A stretch of DNA of 64,000 bases from Acanthosepion esculentum (lineage: Eukaryota; Mollusca; Cephalopoda; Sepiida; Sepiidae). Positions 12,836 through 26,009 of this stretch are shown one piece after another. A program made the translations under genes and the position numbers. Numbering within the stretch: the stretch's first letter is position 1; every line of letters starts with the position of its first letter. Below the pieces are notes generated by a model, which searched no databases, had not been told where the DNA came from, and saw only the letters and a list, made by a program, of their open reading frames with translations. The DNA lies in contig OZ038496.1 in assembly GCA_964036315.1 (NCBI GenBank), positions 21,524,685 through 21,588,684 on the forward strand. Reading direction: 5' to 3'.

Positions 12836-14569
12836 ATGAGATGATACCAATTTTTTACCGATTCCAATACAATTCCTGATACTGTTCTAAATTTCTGAGT
12901 TTGGTACCTGCAATGATTAAAGACCCTACAGTTGGTTTGGGAAACTTGATGTATATTTATTAATAAAACATTTAGTACAAAAATAAATACAAAAGCTTAT
13001 GAAATAAAGTTAAATATCCTTTTTATTTAAAAGATTGGGAAAGAATTTAAACAATAAAGAGAAAAATTTCTTTACGTAAATCAATCAATCAATCAATATA
13101 TTAAATAAAATTAAGTTGACATATTGCTTTACTTTGGTTATCATCAGAAATCTTTAAAAACTTCCAAACTACACTTTTCTGCTTGGTATTGGATCTACTT
13201 GCCATAAGTGGGATTTGAAAATATCAGTTAAAATTTAAATTTTTCATTGTTATATAAAAATGTTTCTAGTTTTCTAATGTGTATAATTTGTAAAGCTCCA
13301 ACTAATGGTTTGCTATTAATTGTAAAATAAAAAGGTCTATTTTTTTCTCCACCTTATATATTTTAAGTTTTAACAAGCAAAGGCACCCTTTAAATATTAT
13401 GCAATCTCTTTAAAATTTTATGTGGCATTTTTCAATAAATAGAACAAATTTAGGAGTGACAATTCAATAGCAGTGTGCACTTCAAAAATAAGAGAGACCC
13501 TAATTGTAACAATCATCCTATGTATTGTGTATTCTTATGTATATATTTTGACAAAGTACAAGGAGTACCTAATCCTGCAGGAGAGTGAATAAAAAATGAA
13601 TGCAAATTTTAAATTTGCTTAGATGTTTAATAAGAATTAAATGAATTATCAAAGCAACTTAATAAATAAATAATAAAGGGCCTTCAATCATGTAAAAAAT
13701 TTAATCACTAATAAGTTTTACTGTCTAAAATAAATTTCTCACAACTAAAAAGTTTAATAATTTCTAAAAAGAATCAAAAAATGTTTTATTTTTGTTAAAA
13801 GAAAATAAAGAGTAAAAGTGCAACAAAGTAAAAACTTAACCCTAGATTCTTTTTAAAGAGATATAAGCAATTTTAGCAAACTTTAGAATAAATTTTTTAA
13901 AATATTAGGAAATTGAAAGCTAAATGACGCTGATGTCGAACTTGATCATTTTAGGATATAAGAGATTCAACTTTTTCAGTTATTTATTCAATAATTAAAA
14001 TTAGAAGATGAAATTTTACTAGTTTTATTTTTAAAATATTAAAACAAATCATGTTAAAAGTTAAAAAAAATATAGCTTAATCACACCAGATAAAAATACT
14101 CATTTTTAACTTTTTTTTATACACTTTAACTTATAAACCTTGCATCTCATTTGGCACCAAGGAGAAATAAATGAAAAAAAAAAAAAAAAGTTCAAAATAT
14201 TTTAAGTGCCATAATAATTTAACCCAAGAAAGATATTAGTAAAATAAAATACAGTAATAAATTCAATACAGTTAGATGTGAATTAAATTTTAAGCTTTTT
14301 AATACAAACTTTTATGTGAAAAAGCTTTTTTTCAAGAATAAAAGTTTATTTTTTAAGTAAATAAAGATGAAAATCCATTTTGAAAGCTATAAAATTTTAA
14401 GAAATACATGAATTTCGTAGAAATAAATTTAAAATGCTTACTTTTTTAACTCTGTTATTGAAAAGAAGATTTATTTTTGTTTATGTCATATGCTACATAA
14501 ACAAAAAAATTGGAGGATATTTTATATTTCCAATTCTTGATTCTGATTAATTGTCCCATCACTAATGAC

Positions 14570-14665
14570 AGCAAAGATGAGGACAACAGTCCAAACAATG
14601 TAAATAGGGTAAATAATTACAATAGCTCATCTCAAAAATATACACAGATAACAATTTTACATTCA
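14570..14665 (+). repeat. Fragment of the GATGAGGACAACAGTCC dispersed repeat
   Basis: Matches the 45893-45970 copy: GATGAGGA.AACAGTCCAAA.AATGTAAAT followed by a CTCATCTCA..ATAT.ACAGATA segment. Confidence 0.6.
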
Positions 14666-14870
14666 TTTAAAAAAATTACCAAAAATTGTCCTGATATTTG
14701 ATATCCACTTATCTCTTGTTAATCTAACTGATATAAGCATTTTGTGAAGTACCTATAACTAAAATTAACAGTACTATGAATACCTAGATGTAAATTGTTT
14801 CTGGTATTAGTTACATTTCAAACAAGCAAACACCCAAGACTTTTATAAGTTGTTAAGCTGTGTATACTTC

Positions 14871-14872
<2 letters not shown>

Positions 14873-14911
<39 letters not shown>
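14873..14911. repeat. (AT)n microsatellite
   Basis: About 39 bases of AT dinucleotides. Confidence 0.95.
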
Positions 14912-14914
<3 letters not shown>

Positions 14915-15714
14915 AGTACATTAATTTTAATAATTGAATGCAGTTTCAATGTCAAAGAAAAGTTTATTATAGATATTTTTCTTTCATGAATATCTAACAC
15001 AAAACGTTCCCTGCAAACAGATAAAAAGCATCTGCAGACAGTGTTTTAGGATCAGGTCACTCCTGCCACATAAAAAAAATATTGCTAAGCATAAAACTGC
15101 CTCTTATGAAGCTTTAAAACAATTTATAAAATGTTTATGAAGGAACTTTGAGATCAAAATTTAATAAAGCTATAAAAAATTGGAACTCAAAGTAAATGAA
15201 TGTTAAAGTTAACTTTCTAGATTAAATAGAAATGTAGTTATAAAGTTTTTTTAGTAAACCATTTGGTAACTTGGCAAACTACCTGCTTAAAGATAAAGAT
15301 CTTCAATAAAGCAAAACAGTAAATGTCAGTTTAAACTTGAATATCTGTCTATGAAAAGCAGTAACGCTTGAAGAAATCTGTCTTTTGAAAACATTCATTA
15401 TATACATCATGTCAACATGAAAAGCTCCTTATTCTTACTGTATATTAGATATTATTGTTATATAAATTTATTACAGTTGGCAGTTATAGATTAAATTGGC
15501 CTGTTTACAATAACATTAATATTTTCTCAACATTCATGACCATTTCAATCTGAAAAATTTCTCATTCTATGCTCAAATATTCAGTGAGAGAACTTAGATT
15601 AGAAGTTGTAGCATTTCAGATTTGTCAAAAAGCTTACAATTAGAGGTTTATAAATCTGTATAACTTGGAAGAAAAGTACCTTTCTCTTCTTGTTCATTCT
15701 AATTTTTTTTTTAA

Positions 15715-15915
15715 ATCTCAGTATCATCCCATGCAAGGCAGTAAAGTCACTAAGACACTAGGGGTTACAGATTGTAGAAGAATTAGAAACACAAATATAT
15801 TAATAATGAGTAGGAAGAGGAAAGAGTAATCAGGATGACAGTAAATAGCGATTGACATTGCATTTAAATTTTTCACCCAAAAACAAGGTTCTGTTGGAAC
15901 ATAGAATATCTTCAC
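15715..15915 (-). pseudogene. LINE-B 3' end fragment
   Basis: The minus strand encodes a VKNLNAMSIAIYCHPDYS segment, followed downstream by a tail containing CTTAGTGACTTTACTGCCTT. Both match the LINE-B copies at 46630-46780 and 52870-53025. Only the last part of the reverse-transcriptase ORF and the tail are present, as expected of a 5'-truncated retrotransposon copy. Confidence 0.65.
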
Positions 15916-17730
15916 AACTGATTTTTATAAAATAGAAGACAAGACAAAAAAAAACATTTTCTTGACATGCATGACAAACTATTTTAATAAAATGGTACAC
16001 AAAAATAAACCACAAATATTTAAAATGTTAATGTTTATTTTGTCTGCATTTCGGAGTATATTGATCTAATACATCACAATTCTAAAAATGAAAACCAGGT
16101 CAACACTTGCTAAATGCCAATCAAAAAATTTGCTAAAAAATGACCATACAGGATAAAAAAAAAAAAAGTCCCAAACTTAATAAAAAAAACAGTTTTATCA
16201 TCACAATATTTATGTTATTAACTATAAAAGTATTTTTTGATTATTAAATTAGATTTTTTAATCCTTTTTAGAACCTTCAAAATTTTGGTTAAAAATTTTG
16301 TTTTTCTTGCATCAGCAAGTAACCATAAATTAGTGTGGGAAATTTTAGCATCTTTTTGTGGTGAAAAAGACATTGATTTTGCAAAAATCAAATAATTGCT
16401 GGATTTTAATTAAACTTTTGACACTTAAAATTAAATTATTTTAAAAAAATTTTCATATATGAAAATCTAATAGTAATGGCTCGACAAAATGCTAGTTTCT
16501 ATGCTATGAGTAAACTAGTTAATAATTAATTTCATTTGTAAATACATTTAATTATTAAAGATTTAATACTATGTTAAAAATCATTAATCATGCCAAACAT
16601 TCCACATAAGGATAATAAAAAAAACTTGGGGATAATTTTATCTGCTATTTGCATGAAAAAAATGATACATTTCAAGTTGGAAAACACTTCAAAAATACTT
16701 CTACACAAATAATTATAAAATTGAATGTATTTTCAAAGTTTAACCTCTTTTATGAAAAAAAAAGTTGTTTTTTTATATTTTGCCACTTTTTCCCAAATTT
16801 TCTGACACAAAAATATAGAACTTGTATATAAATTGCCAGTTCTCACAATTACTGACTGTAATTTAAAATTTATACTGCTGTAAATATTATTTATTCTACT
16901 TTTCAAGCAAAACTAAATTAATGGCTATTCAATATAAAAGGAAAAGGTTTTTTTTCTGTGAGACACAGTAAGAATTCTATGTCAAAAGTTAAGAACCCTA
17001 TTAATAAAACAGCTTAAAATATTAAGAAAATAACAGTTAGCACAGAATCATTTCTATCAGCTTATACTTAGTTTCAAATACTGGGTATATTCGGTTTGGT
17101 TTTAAGTGCTGTAAACATGTCAAAGAGATGACATTGTTACATATCTTTTCGACTTATAAAAAATAACTCCATGGAAACTAAAATTGTTAAATTATAGGTC
17201 AATTATAATTTAAATATAAGGTTGAATTTTGAAATAAGAATTTCATCATCAGTTAATTAAAATACACTAATATTTCCCATCTTTAAACTGAATGAACTGA
17301 ATTTTGCAAAGGCCAAGTATATGAAAAGAACTTAAATGATGCAACTTTATATAGGCATGTCTGTTTTGATGTTGCCATAGATATGTTACTTTCATGTTGC
17401 AATTCTATGTTCAGTTTTGCAATTTCAATACAAAACCACTTCTGGCATTTTTAGGAAGAATAAATTTTGGTTAGTTTGAAAAGTCTTTAGTATTCCAGCA
17501 TTTCTGAAAATTGGAGTTTTCCACAAATGAGTAATCTTATGCAACAGAAATATATTACTTAAGACTTAATGATTATTTTTTTGACTTTTAAAATATTTCA
17601 CGGATAGGAGGTTGTCCAATTTAGAAAAATTATTCCAGAATTTTGTGTAAAAATTTTCACTTGTGATAATGTAACTATCTCAACAATGAAACCTATAAAA
17701 GAAATATTTACAAATTTCTTTCCTACACAA

Positions 17731-17828
17731 GTGGGAAAATAATGCTATCAAGAATTTACAAATACCTCTTACAATATAAGTGGGAAAATAATGCTATCAA
17801 GAATTTACAAATACCTCTTACAATATAA
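17731..17828. repeat. Two-copy 49-bp tandem duplication
   Basis: GTGGGAAAATAATGCTATCA begins at 17731 and again at 17780, with the following bases identical. A partial third start appears at 17829. Confidence 0.95.
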
Positions 17829-19770
17829 GTGGGAAATACACATTAGATAAAAGTATAGTGACTGATAATTCAGAATCAAATTCTCGATAATGCATATTCC
17901 AACTTCTGTAAAACATGTCTATTCAAAAAAGGAGAGTTACTTGAATACTAATTTAAGTGGTAATATTTGAATGTTTAAAAATGTTCCAATGAAAAATATT
18001 AAAATTGTCATACTACAAAAATAATAAAGAGGATTTGTTCCAAAATGTAAAAAATATTTTACATAGAAATAAAGGTATATTAATGGTATGCACGTGCGAA
18101 TTAAATCAAGTGGAAAAGTTCAAATGATATTGCCTTTTTTGCAATCTTTAACTTTTGTGCCCACAAAAAAGGGAGTGTCAAAAAAGGCACTTTTTCCCTT
18201 GACACCTCTATTATTTTAACTATTTCATTCCGTGACAATATTTATTCTTTTAAAATGCAATGATTAGATCTGTAATAAAACTTAAACATATGAAAGTTAT
18301 ACATATTTTTGTTCTTGAGAATTTACAACAAAAATATCAAAACACTATTTAATTGTTTATTTACAAGAATAATTTTATATTTACAATATTCTAGAAACTA
18401 ATATAATTGTATTAAAAGCTAATGGAATGCAATATTTATCATTTACCAATTTATAAAAAAACAAATATGAAAACAATTTTTTATTCATAAATTTGTAAAC
18501 ATTTACTAAATTATTAAAATATGTGAACCAACTATAAGGAAATCCTTATTTATCATTTTATAAAGTTTGAATTGATTGGCAATAAATAAATAGTGTAAAT
18601 AAACAATCTAATAAATAAATAAATAATGTTTATTATTTTTGTTGTCAATTCTCAATGAAGAAAGAAAATGTATAAATTCACTTTCATGTTTAGGTTTTAT
18701 TAAAATTCTAATCATTCCATTTTAAAACAAGAAGCCTTGCTGAAGAAGGTTGTTAATAGCAGTTCAAAGTACATCATTTTTTTGCAAACATGGAGGTTAA
18801 ATATTACTGCTCTTTTTATTATACTTTACATGGAGTTTGTAGGGCTAAGAAAGTTTTTTATATGGTTCAAAATGTGAGAAAAAATATGATTATCTTTGTT
18901 TGCTTGTGTGTTGAATGTATCTATGTGAGCTTAAATTCACCTTAGATTGCTGTGTTTCAGCATGTTGGAGAAGACAAGTGGTGTGTCAAATGACCAGTGG
19001 CTTTTTCCCTTTGATATTTGCCAATATTCAGAACTATTCTTGTGTTGCTGACAGTGTTTGGACACAACTAGAGTCACCAAATGACAACTGACTTTACTTG
19101 CTCAGAAACAATTTTTTATAGAACTGGTCATTATAGACTTCAGAGAAATGAGTTTCAATCTTTCATCTGATTGGATAGAAATGAACATTCAGCACACGTG
19201 GTATGTTCACAACTAGCAAGGTTTATGATTTTGATATTTAATTGGAAAATAATTGATTCCTTTTAATTTGAATTAACCATTTTTGGCAGCCTTTGAGATG
19301 ATGTACAACAACTACAAGCTCAATGTACCAAAATCCTCTCAAAATTTTACATCTTCAGATTAATATTTTGCCATAGAGTTATACCAATATGCCAAAATTA
19401 CATGTGTAGATACAGATGTCAATCAAAATTCAGAGAAATAGAATTAGTAGAAATGAATAATTACAGAATTATAGTAGTTACATGGGCAAAGTATAATAAT
19501 ATTATTAAGGCCTATTAAAAATTTTATAGCACATATTTATTTACATGTCATTTATGAACCTCTATATTAAAATACTTAATTTTTCAAAACTTCAAGTTAG
19601 AATATTTGTACTGTTTGAAGAATTAAAGTCATTAAAGTTTATAACACAATAAAATATTTTTATAAATATACATAAAACCTAATAAATTTTAACTTTGGCC
19701 CCTTTTTTCTTAAAAACTTCAGATACAATAGACACAATAGTATATTCATTGAATGCTGAAAAATTTCTTT
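17829..19770. other. Unannotated AT-rich DNA
   Basis: No supportable gene. A TAAATAAATAAATAA run lies near 18610. Confidence 0.5.
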
Positions 19771-19772
19771 TC

Positions 19773-20135
19773 TGATGAAGAGGGGACTTGAGGCAATAGA
19801 GATGTGGTTCAACAGAAGAATGACAAGAATTCCATAGATGGAACATGTGAGCAGCAAGGATGTTTTAATGGAAAACAAAAAGAACACTTGCACTTAGAAT
19901 CTAAAAAAGACAGTTGAAATTTCTATGACATATAACAAGGGAAAAGAGCTTGGAGAATTTGGCATTATCAGGACATATTAAGGGACAGAGTGAAACATTG
20001 AGAAACCTACCTAACTTGTGCAAATGGATGGCAGAACAGAGACAGGGATGGTTAATAAGAAGACAAATACTACCTAGAACTATGAAGGGTGGGTAAGAAG
20101 GTATAGAGAACCATGGTCACTCACATCCTTAAGGG
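19773..20135 (+). pseudogene. LINE-C reverse-transcriptase C-terminal fragment
   Basis: Conceptual translation, with stops, reads KRGLEAIEMWFNRRMTRIP, then MEHVSSKDVL, then a KKNTCT*NL segment. It parallels the better copy at 40037-40245, and the downstream GGATGGCAGAACAGAGACAGG tail also matches. This C-terminal module is typical of RTE/jockey-type LINE polyproteins in invertebrates. In-frame stops make it non-functional. Confidence 0.7.
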
Positions 20136-20804
20136 ATATGGCATATAAAAGAAAAAAGTATATACAGAAATAAAAGTGAAGAAAAAACTGTTGTTACATA
20201 AATGCTATGTATTTAAATGGTTTAAATTATCTCAATTGATTAAAAAATAAATTATAGAAAAAATACATAAAAAGTTACTTAAATATAGAGTACTGAAAAA
20301 GTATCAATAGACAATATTTGGACAGAGTAGAAGGTATAATAAATTCCAAGTCATAATTAGACTGAAAGATAATAAAAATGAAGTAGCTTGGCTATCATTT
20401 ACCAAATATGCTTAGGACAAGCAGTAGCAGTTTATTGCTTGATAACTAAGTAATTTTTTTTAAACAAAAGAATTGATTAAATTTCTTATGGCAAGATTAA
20501 GATGAGAAGTTTTTTTTATTTAAGCATATTAGTTCAATTGTTTCATGTAAAAAAAAAAAATAAATAAAAATATTATAAGATGATGATAATTCAATCGTTT
20601 TAGTAAATTAGAAAAAAAAAACAAACTTGGTTATCACCTACTTAGCAAGCAAAGTGACAAATCAGTACCCCCTTTTCTTAAGTGGGCAATAATTTGTTAC
20701 TGCTTTCTTATATATGCTAGTCAAGCCAATAAAGTTACCAAAAGATCAATAGCATCTATTAGTACTGACTGGTGTTTGTGCAACAAAAATAAGAATGTCT
20801 AAAT

Positions 20805-21178
20805 CAAGAGGCCTCAAGCACGTAAGCCACATGCAGTTTGTGAACTATCTATTAGTGACCCATAGGAAATAATTTTCCTGGCTAATATTTTCCTCAAATT
20901 TTAATAAATTTGCCCTTCACCTCTCCAATAGAGCAGGTTGAGTTTTCACCTTTTTTTTTTTGAAAATCAACATTGCACTCATTGTAAAAGTTGCGGTTTG
21001 ATGTGATAAGTACTGACACCAAAAATTAGAGTTATAGCTTTTACCAAGTTTTGAGCATTTCGTTTTAAAAATATTCTCAAAAAAAAATGTACAGAAATAC
21101 CTAATTTCTGCAGGTTTTTGCTTACAAACTGACTTCAAAATTTTATTATTTCAAGAATAGATCCAAATAAAGTTGATA
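20805..21178 (-). mobile_element. Probable hAT 3' end fragment
   Basis: The minus strand ends in a GTTTGTGAACTGCATG-like, then TGCTTGAGGCCTCTTG, terminus that resembles hAT (ZBED/Charlie-like) right ends. Part of it (about 20930-21160) is related, in inverted orientation, to 27690-27790. The Tc1 element starts immediately after it. Confidence 0.4.
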
Positions 21179-21180
21179 TA

Positions 21181-21228
21181 CAGTCATGGATAAAATATAA
21201 AAGTTAGAACTATAATTGAAACTCATTT
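21181..21228 (+). repeat. Tc1 element left TIR
   Basis: Imperfect inverted match to 22607-22669, interrupted by a short indel. Confidence 0.85.
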
Positions 21229-21319
21229 ATTTTATCATTTAAAGAAAAAGAACGAAGCTTTTAAAGTAAATTTAACCTCTATTTAATACTTAGTGTAGGC
21301 TCCTCTTGCTTTTATAACT

Positions 21320-22412
21320 GCTTTTATGTGCTTTTGTATATTGGAAACTAGCTTAGTAGTTGGCTCAATTTTCTGCCATTCTTCATAAAGTTTGGCTTTT
21401 AATTCGCGTTTTGAAGAATATTTGTGCACCCTCACTCATGTACCTAAGCATGACCACAGATGTTCAATGGGATTCAGGTCAGGGGATTGAGGAGGTCGCT
21501 TCATTACCCACACTTTTCAAACCAACCCTTCAAAACTCTGGATGTGTGACATGGCGCATTGTCTTGTTGGAAGATTACTCCATCTGGTATATTATTGTTG
21601 AAAATTTTCTCTAAATGAAAGTTGGTAACATTGGTCTAACATGCTTGTGTAAATGTTGAAATTCATTCTACCCTCATTAGTGAATAACATTCCTGTCCCA
21701 GAAGATGGCATGCAACCCAAACCTTTACGCTCCCACCTCCAAATTTTACAGCTGGGACAATACATTGAGCATCATATGCTTCCCCAACACTTCGACAAAC
21801 ATAAACAAATCTGATAAAAATAAAAATTTTAGAGATAATTTTCTATTCAATAAAAATACAGTATTAATAGGTGTAATAAAATCAGTTATGCCCAATAAAT
21901 TATTTTCAACTAATAAAGGAACCTACTTCAAAGTTGCTTTCATCAGACCAGGCAACTTTGGCCCAATCCTCAGCCGTCCAATTTTCATGCTCTTTTACAA
22001 AAGAAAGTCTCTTTTTCTTATTAACCTCAGATAGCAATGGTTTCTTTCTAGCTTTACATTCTTTGAGGCCAACTTCTACTAACCTTCTCACTGTGTAAGT
22101 CGATATCATTTTGTTGCCTCTCAAAATTCAGCAGTCAGTTACATTAGAAGTGTTTTTTCCTATCACCTAGAGATACCCTCTTTAGCAGTCTGTCTTCCCT
22201 TGAGTTTGTACATATTTTTCGGCCTTGACCATCACGATTTTTGAAAGAATTGATTTTGTTATATCTTTTAATGGTTGTACACCATTTCTTGAGTATTTCA
22301 CTTTTCTTGCTATTTTGACTTGGGATAACCCTTCTTTGAACAATGCAATGATTTCAGCCCTTTTAGTTTCAGAAATGTTTTTCTTTGGAAACATTTTCAA
22401 CAAAGAAGCAGC
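21320..22412 (-). pseudogene. Tc1-type DD34E transposase, frameshifted
   Basis: Read from the right. An N-terminal helix-turn-helix segment (about 22403-22182) has SETKRAEIIALFKEGLSQ and KIARKVKYSRNG, typical of Tc1 paired-like DNA binding. A second frame (22124-21906) holds WTAEDWAKVAWSDESNFEV, where the Asp of SDES is the first catalytic residue. At about 21758-21704 comes VKFGGGSVKVW, the conserved Gly-rich box. At about 21600-21560 comes FQQDNAPCHTSR with the second Asp, then a region corresponding to P-x-LNPIEHLW, where the third acidic residue sits, now out of frame. The domain order and motifs are those of Tc1 transposases (about 340 residues). At least three frame breaks make it inactive. 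Confidence 0.9.
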
Positions 22413-22606
22413 ACTTATAAATTGATACTAAACTTGTTACTAAAAAATTAGAAAAGATTCAGCACTACAGATTAAATTTTAAATAAATCATTTTGCCACT
22501 TATGCTAAATAAGTAAAAATGAACAAAAATCATTATTGGTACCCATAAATGCCATTGAAACATCAATTTAAGAATGCTTATTATAATGCTTTCAGCTAAT
22601 ATATGT

Positions 22607-22669
22607 ATGAGTTTCAACCATATTTCTAACTTTTTTTTTACACCTGCCCCATAATTTTGTCTATGGGCA
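22607..22669 (-). repeat. Tc1 element right TIR
   Basis: Inverted counterpart of 21181-21228. It contains a T-run and a C-rich insertion absent from the left TIR. Confidence 0.85.
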
Positions 22670-22859
22670 TATTTTGTATTAGATACATTGATTGGAAAAT
22701 GCATTCAAACCAGAATTCTAATTATGAATCACCACAAGCAAAACATGCAATTTTTTATTTTTTTTTATTTTTTTTTGTTTACTGTTGTTGTAACCTAGGG
22801 AAGGTTATGAAAGAGAATAATCACATGAAGGTTGGTAATGAACGATAATACTTAGGACA

Positions 22860-23180
22860 AGAACAATACATATAAAATTCGTAAAATTCGCGTGTAGAAG
22901 AAGTAGTCAAATGCTAGAAATGAGTCAAGTGGATTCCACAATGAATCTCCAACTGCAGAATATCTACCAACCGCCCCACACGGTCAGACCTTCGACATAG
23001 CCTCATCTGGGGATCCTCTCTGCCCAGAGGCAGATATTTTGACAAGCACAGCTGGAGACGAATCTCCAACTGCAGACCAACATACAGTATTTACTACTGT
23101 ATTTATGTGAATGAAGACAACCATTATCGTCTGTAGGTATGCTACAACAACTGTATTCGATAAGTAACAAAATTGTAAAA
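22860..23180. repeat. Unclassified, less AT-rich segment with internal duplication
   Basis: GAATCTCCAACTGCAG occurs at 22943-22958 and again at 23060-23075. The stretch retains several CpGs and is richer in GC than its flanks, suggesting an inserted element or exon-like sequence. The minus strand is open for about 70 codons (23202-22984) but resembles no family I know. Confidence 0.3.
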
Positions 23181-23449
23181 CATTACAAAAAAGGTTACTC
23201 AATGAATAAGATTTGTTAGATCATAATTAATAAGAACAAAAAATAGTTAAAAGTGCATATAATACAATAATACTGCTGGGTACAAATTATAAGACAAGAT
23301 GTTTTAAATTTGCATTGTTTATTGAAAATTGAACTAAAACTACTGCACTGTATAACATATTACATCTTAATATAGCTAAATTGTTCAGTATAATTTCCCT
23401 TTAAAGTAAATGAAAGTCTTATTTGATAGTACATTAATGATCTAGTAAT

Positions 23450-23690
23450 AGGGGAGGGCTATAGGGACCAAATTTTTCAAAAAAGTGGGTAAGTGTTTTA
23501 TTCCACTTATTTGTGTCCAAATAGAAGGAAATGGGTCAACTTTTTGAAAATTAGGATGGAACCAGACTGAAACGTGCCCAGACCTGCCCGGGGCCCAAAA
23601 AAAAAAATCACTAAAAATGACAACATATTCCAAGTAATTTCAATATTTACCAACAAATCTTCACCAAAATGATTCAAATGATGAAATTCG
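23450..23690 (+). repeat. Left TIR of the 4.1-kb element
   Basis: The reverse complement includes CATTTTTAGTGATTTTTTTT, TTTTCAAAAAGTTGACCCAT and TTTGGACACAAATAAGTGGA, all matched in the right TIR with scattered substitutions and small indels. Weaker similarity continues inward. Confidence 0.9.
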
Positions 23691-24159
23691 TGGTTCTACA
23701 TACACAATATTGTAGAGTTTTTTAACCGAAAAACCAACTTTTTTTGGTTTCAACCTCACACCATGAAACCACATCGAAATTTTTTTACGCAACCGAAATC
23801 CAGTGCTTTCACTACTGAATGACCATATCCAAAGAAACACTATTGAAAAAGACTTTCAGATGTTAATAAAATTAAATTTTTATCAACATTTATACCATTG
23901 TAAGAGAAAAAGATTGAACAAAAATATTTTAAAAACATTGAATTGACTACTTTTAGGAAATAAATGTGAAATCTATTTGTTTACAAAAGAAATGAGGAAG
24001 AAGAAAAAAAGGAAATATGAGAGATGACACTTGGAAATCGTAGAATGTTTTCAAACAGAAAAAAAGAAAATACATGATGTCTGAAATCTATTTGTCGGAT
24101 TGTTTTCTAGTAAGCCAGTACCCAATCACAAAAACAAGAAAAATGAAGATTTTTTTTTT

Positions 24160-24800
24160 TTTTATAAATAAATTTTGTTATCTCGGGAATGCACCTAAAT
24201 TAGATATTAAGAATAATTAAAATAGTTCTTAATTTCACTTTTAAAATATGTATATTTCCAGATATGAAAGTCTCTAGTGTAAAAATTATTTGTTTTCTAC
24301 AAATAAAATTGTTTCTATCTAGCAAATACACCTAAAATTAGATATTAATAAAATAAAGTTTTAATCTCAGTTTTAAAATGTGTATATTTTCAAAACTGCA
24401 AGTCATTCTTTAAAAAGCCAAAGTAAAAATTATTCTTTTTTAGCTACTAGTGTTCAGTGGGTGTTCTACCTATAAAATTCTTCTAAACAAGGAAAATTAA
24501 TTCATTTTATTTTTACAAATATCTTTATGGTTTTATCTAGCGAATAATTTACTTAAGAATAAGATTATATATTAAAAGGATTAAAAAATAGTTTTTAATT
24601 TCAGTTTTAAAATGTGTATCTAAAAAAGAACAGGTGATGATACTCACAGATTTGGAAATATACACATTCTAAAAATGAAATTAAAAGCTTTTAATTATTT
24701 TTAAATATTTAATTTTAGGTATATTCACTAGATAAAAAACAAATTTATTCAGGGAGAAAAAATAACTCATTGATTTTCCTTGTTTAGAAGAAATTTATTT
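24160..24800. repeat. Subterminal repeat cluster: three direct copies, one inverted
   Basis: A unit of roughly 140 bases, marked by ACCTAAAATTAGATATTAA followed by TTTTAAAATGTGTATATTT, occurs at about 24163-24300, 24301-24440 and, partially, 24525-24620. The block 24645-24800 is the reverse complement of the same unit, including TTCTTCTAAACAAGGAAAAT, which occurs in direct orientation at about 24479. Confidence 0.8.
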
Positions 24801-26009
24801 GCAAAACCCCAATAACAGTTGACTGGCATAACAGAAAAGAATTGCTGTATTTTTAATTAATTTAAACATGAGGGGTTACATTTTTGGCATTTTAAAAGCA
24901 AATTATTATCAGCATTTCTGAATATAAACAGGAGAATTCTTTGTTTCTAAATAAAATAATTAATCACTTGAAAACTAGTGTGTGTCAGCATCAGACAGTA
25001 GTTTCAATAATTTGAAAGTTCTTTTACCACACATTTATTACTATCAGTTACATTTTTTTCACTTTATAATTTTTGAAGGAATTCACTTCCATGGGTAGGA
25101 GAAGAAATTAATATCTTCCTGTTTGTAGTTTAAGGTGTTTTTTAATAGAGTGTACAATTGTATGGGGATTGTTTCGCAAAATCAAAGTGACTAAAGTAAA
25201 GTAAGATTTAATCTCCCCATGCGTATAATCATATTTTGCATTTTCAGCTTTTCAAAGCAAAATTCCGTTATAACTTTCTATAAAAAATTATTCAATAAAT
25301 AAAAGCACATACAAATTACATATTTAGAAAAATTATTTTCTTTTCTTTCCAGCCATATGAATATTTTTAAGATTGGACCAGAAATACACAAGAAATTGCG
25401 AGTTGAATGAACTAAGTTGCAAATTTATCAATCTCAAACGAAATTAGATATTGACTGGAAATGCTATCATTGCACAAGAAAATGAATGAATGGCTTCCTT
25501 AGAAAGCAAAAATACTAAATTAAAAACTAAAAAACCGAATCAAAAACCACAGTATCAAGGGAAAAAAAACAGAAACCGTTACTGAAACATAAATTGCAAA
25601 ATTGACTAACTCTACAATATTGAGTCTACACATTAATTTTCAAAACAATATAGTATTTTGGAGGTGAAATAGACCAAATTTCAGGAAAAAACAAGGATAA
25701 AATTGACTATTTTGAATTGAAATCACTGAATACTTCAACATTACATTCTACTGATATATCTTAAAACAATTAAATATTCTGTATTAAGTCTTACGTATGT
25801 CATAACTCCTTTAAAAAAGGCTCGAAAATGGAGGAATTTGGTCAACATCTGCTAAAATTGGTCTAAATTGCTGAAAGTTCAAAAAATAACTGATATAATG
25901 TCCAATGATAGAATTTAATTCTATGCAACTGTTTTGCTGTGGCTGAAAAGGTATAAAACAGTGCCAATTTCTAAACAAATATCAATATGAAGCACAAGCT
26001 TATCAACTC

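Larger units (their letters stand above)
12840..17110. other. Very AT-rich region, possibly a decayed DNA element
   Basis: Extremely AT-rich, with no supportable gene. The left edge (about 12838-12900) resembles hAT termini that repeat GATACC/ACCGATTCC-type words, and a weakly similar inverted stretch lies near 17080-17105. The pairing is too weak to call an element. Inside are a LINE-B 3' fragment (15715-15915), a dispersed-repeat fragment (14570-14665) and (AT)n (14873-14911). Confidence 0.25.
21181..22669 (-). mobile_element. Tc1-like transposon with both ends
   Basis: A TA dinucleotide flanks each side (21179-21180 and 22670-22671), the Tc1/mariner target duplication. The left end starts CAGTCATGGATAAAAT. 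The reverse complement of the right end reads TGCCCATAGACAAAATTATG and aligns position by position with it. Inner TIR blocks also match: GTTAGAACTATAATTGAAAC on the left against GTTAGAAATATGGTTGAAAC on the right. The element is about 1.49 kb, a normal Tc1 length, and its transposase runs on the minus strand. The gene is broken, so this copy cannot move by itself. Confidence 0.9.

Noticed and set aside
12826..17110. A complete hAT element
   Set aside because: The left edge looks like a hAT terminus, but the proposed right edge near 17100 matches only a few words and no transposase is readable.
22657..22848. Plus-strand ORF over the right end of the Tc1 element
   Set aside because: It crosses the element boundary and includes the T-rich run. 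It is an accidental frame.
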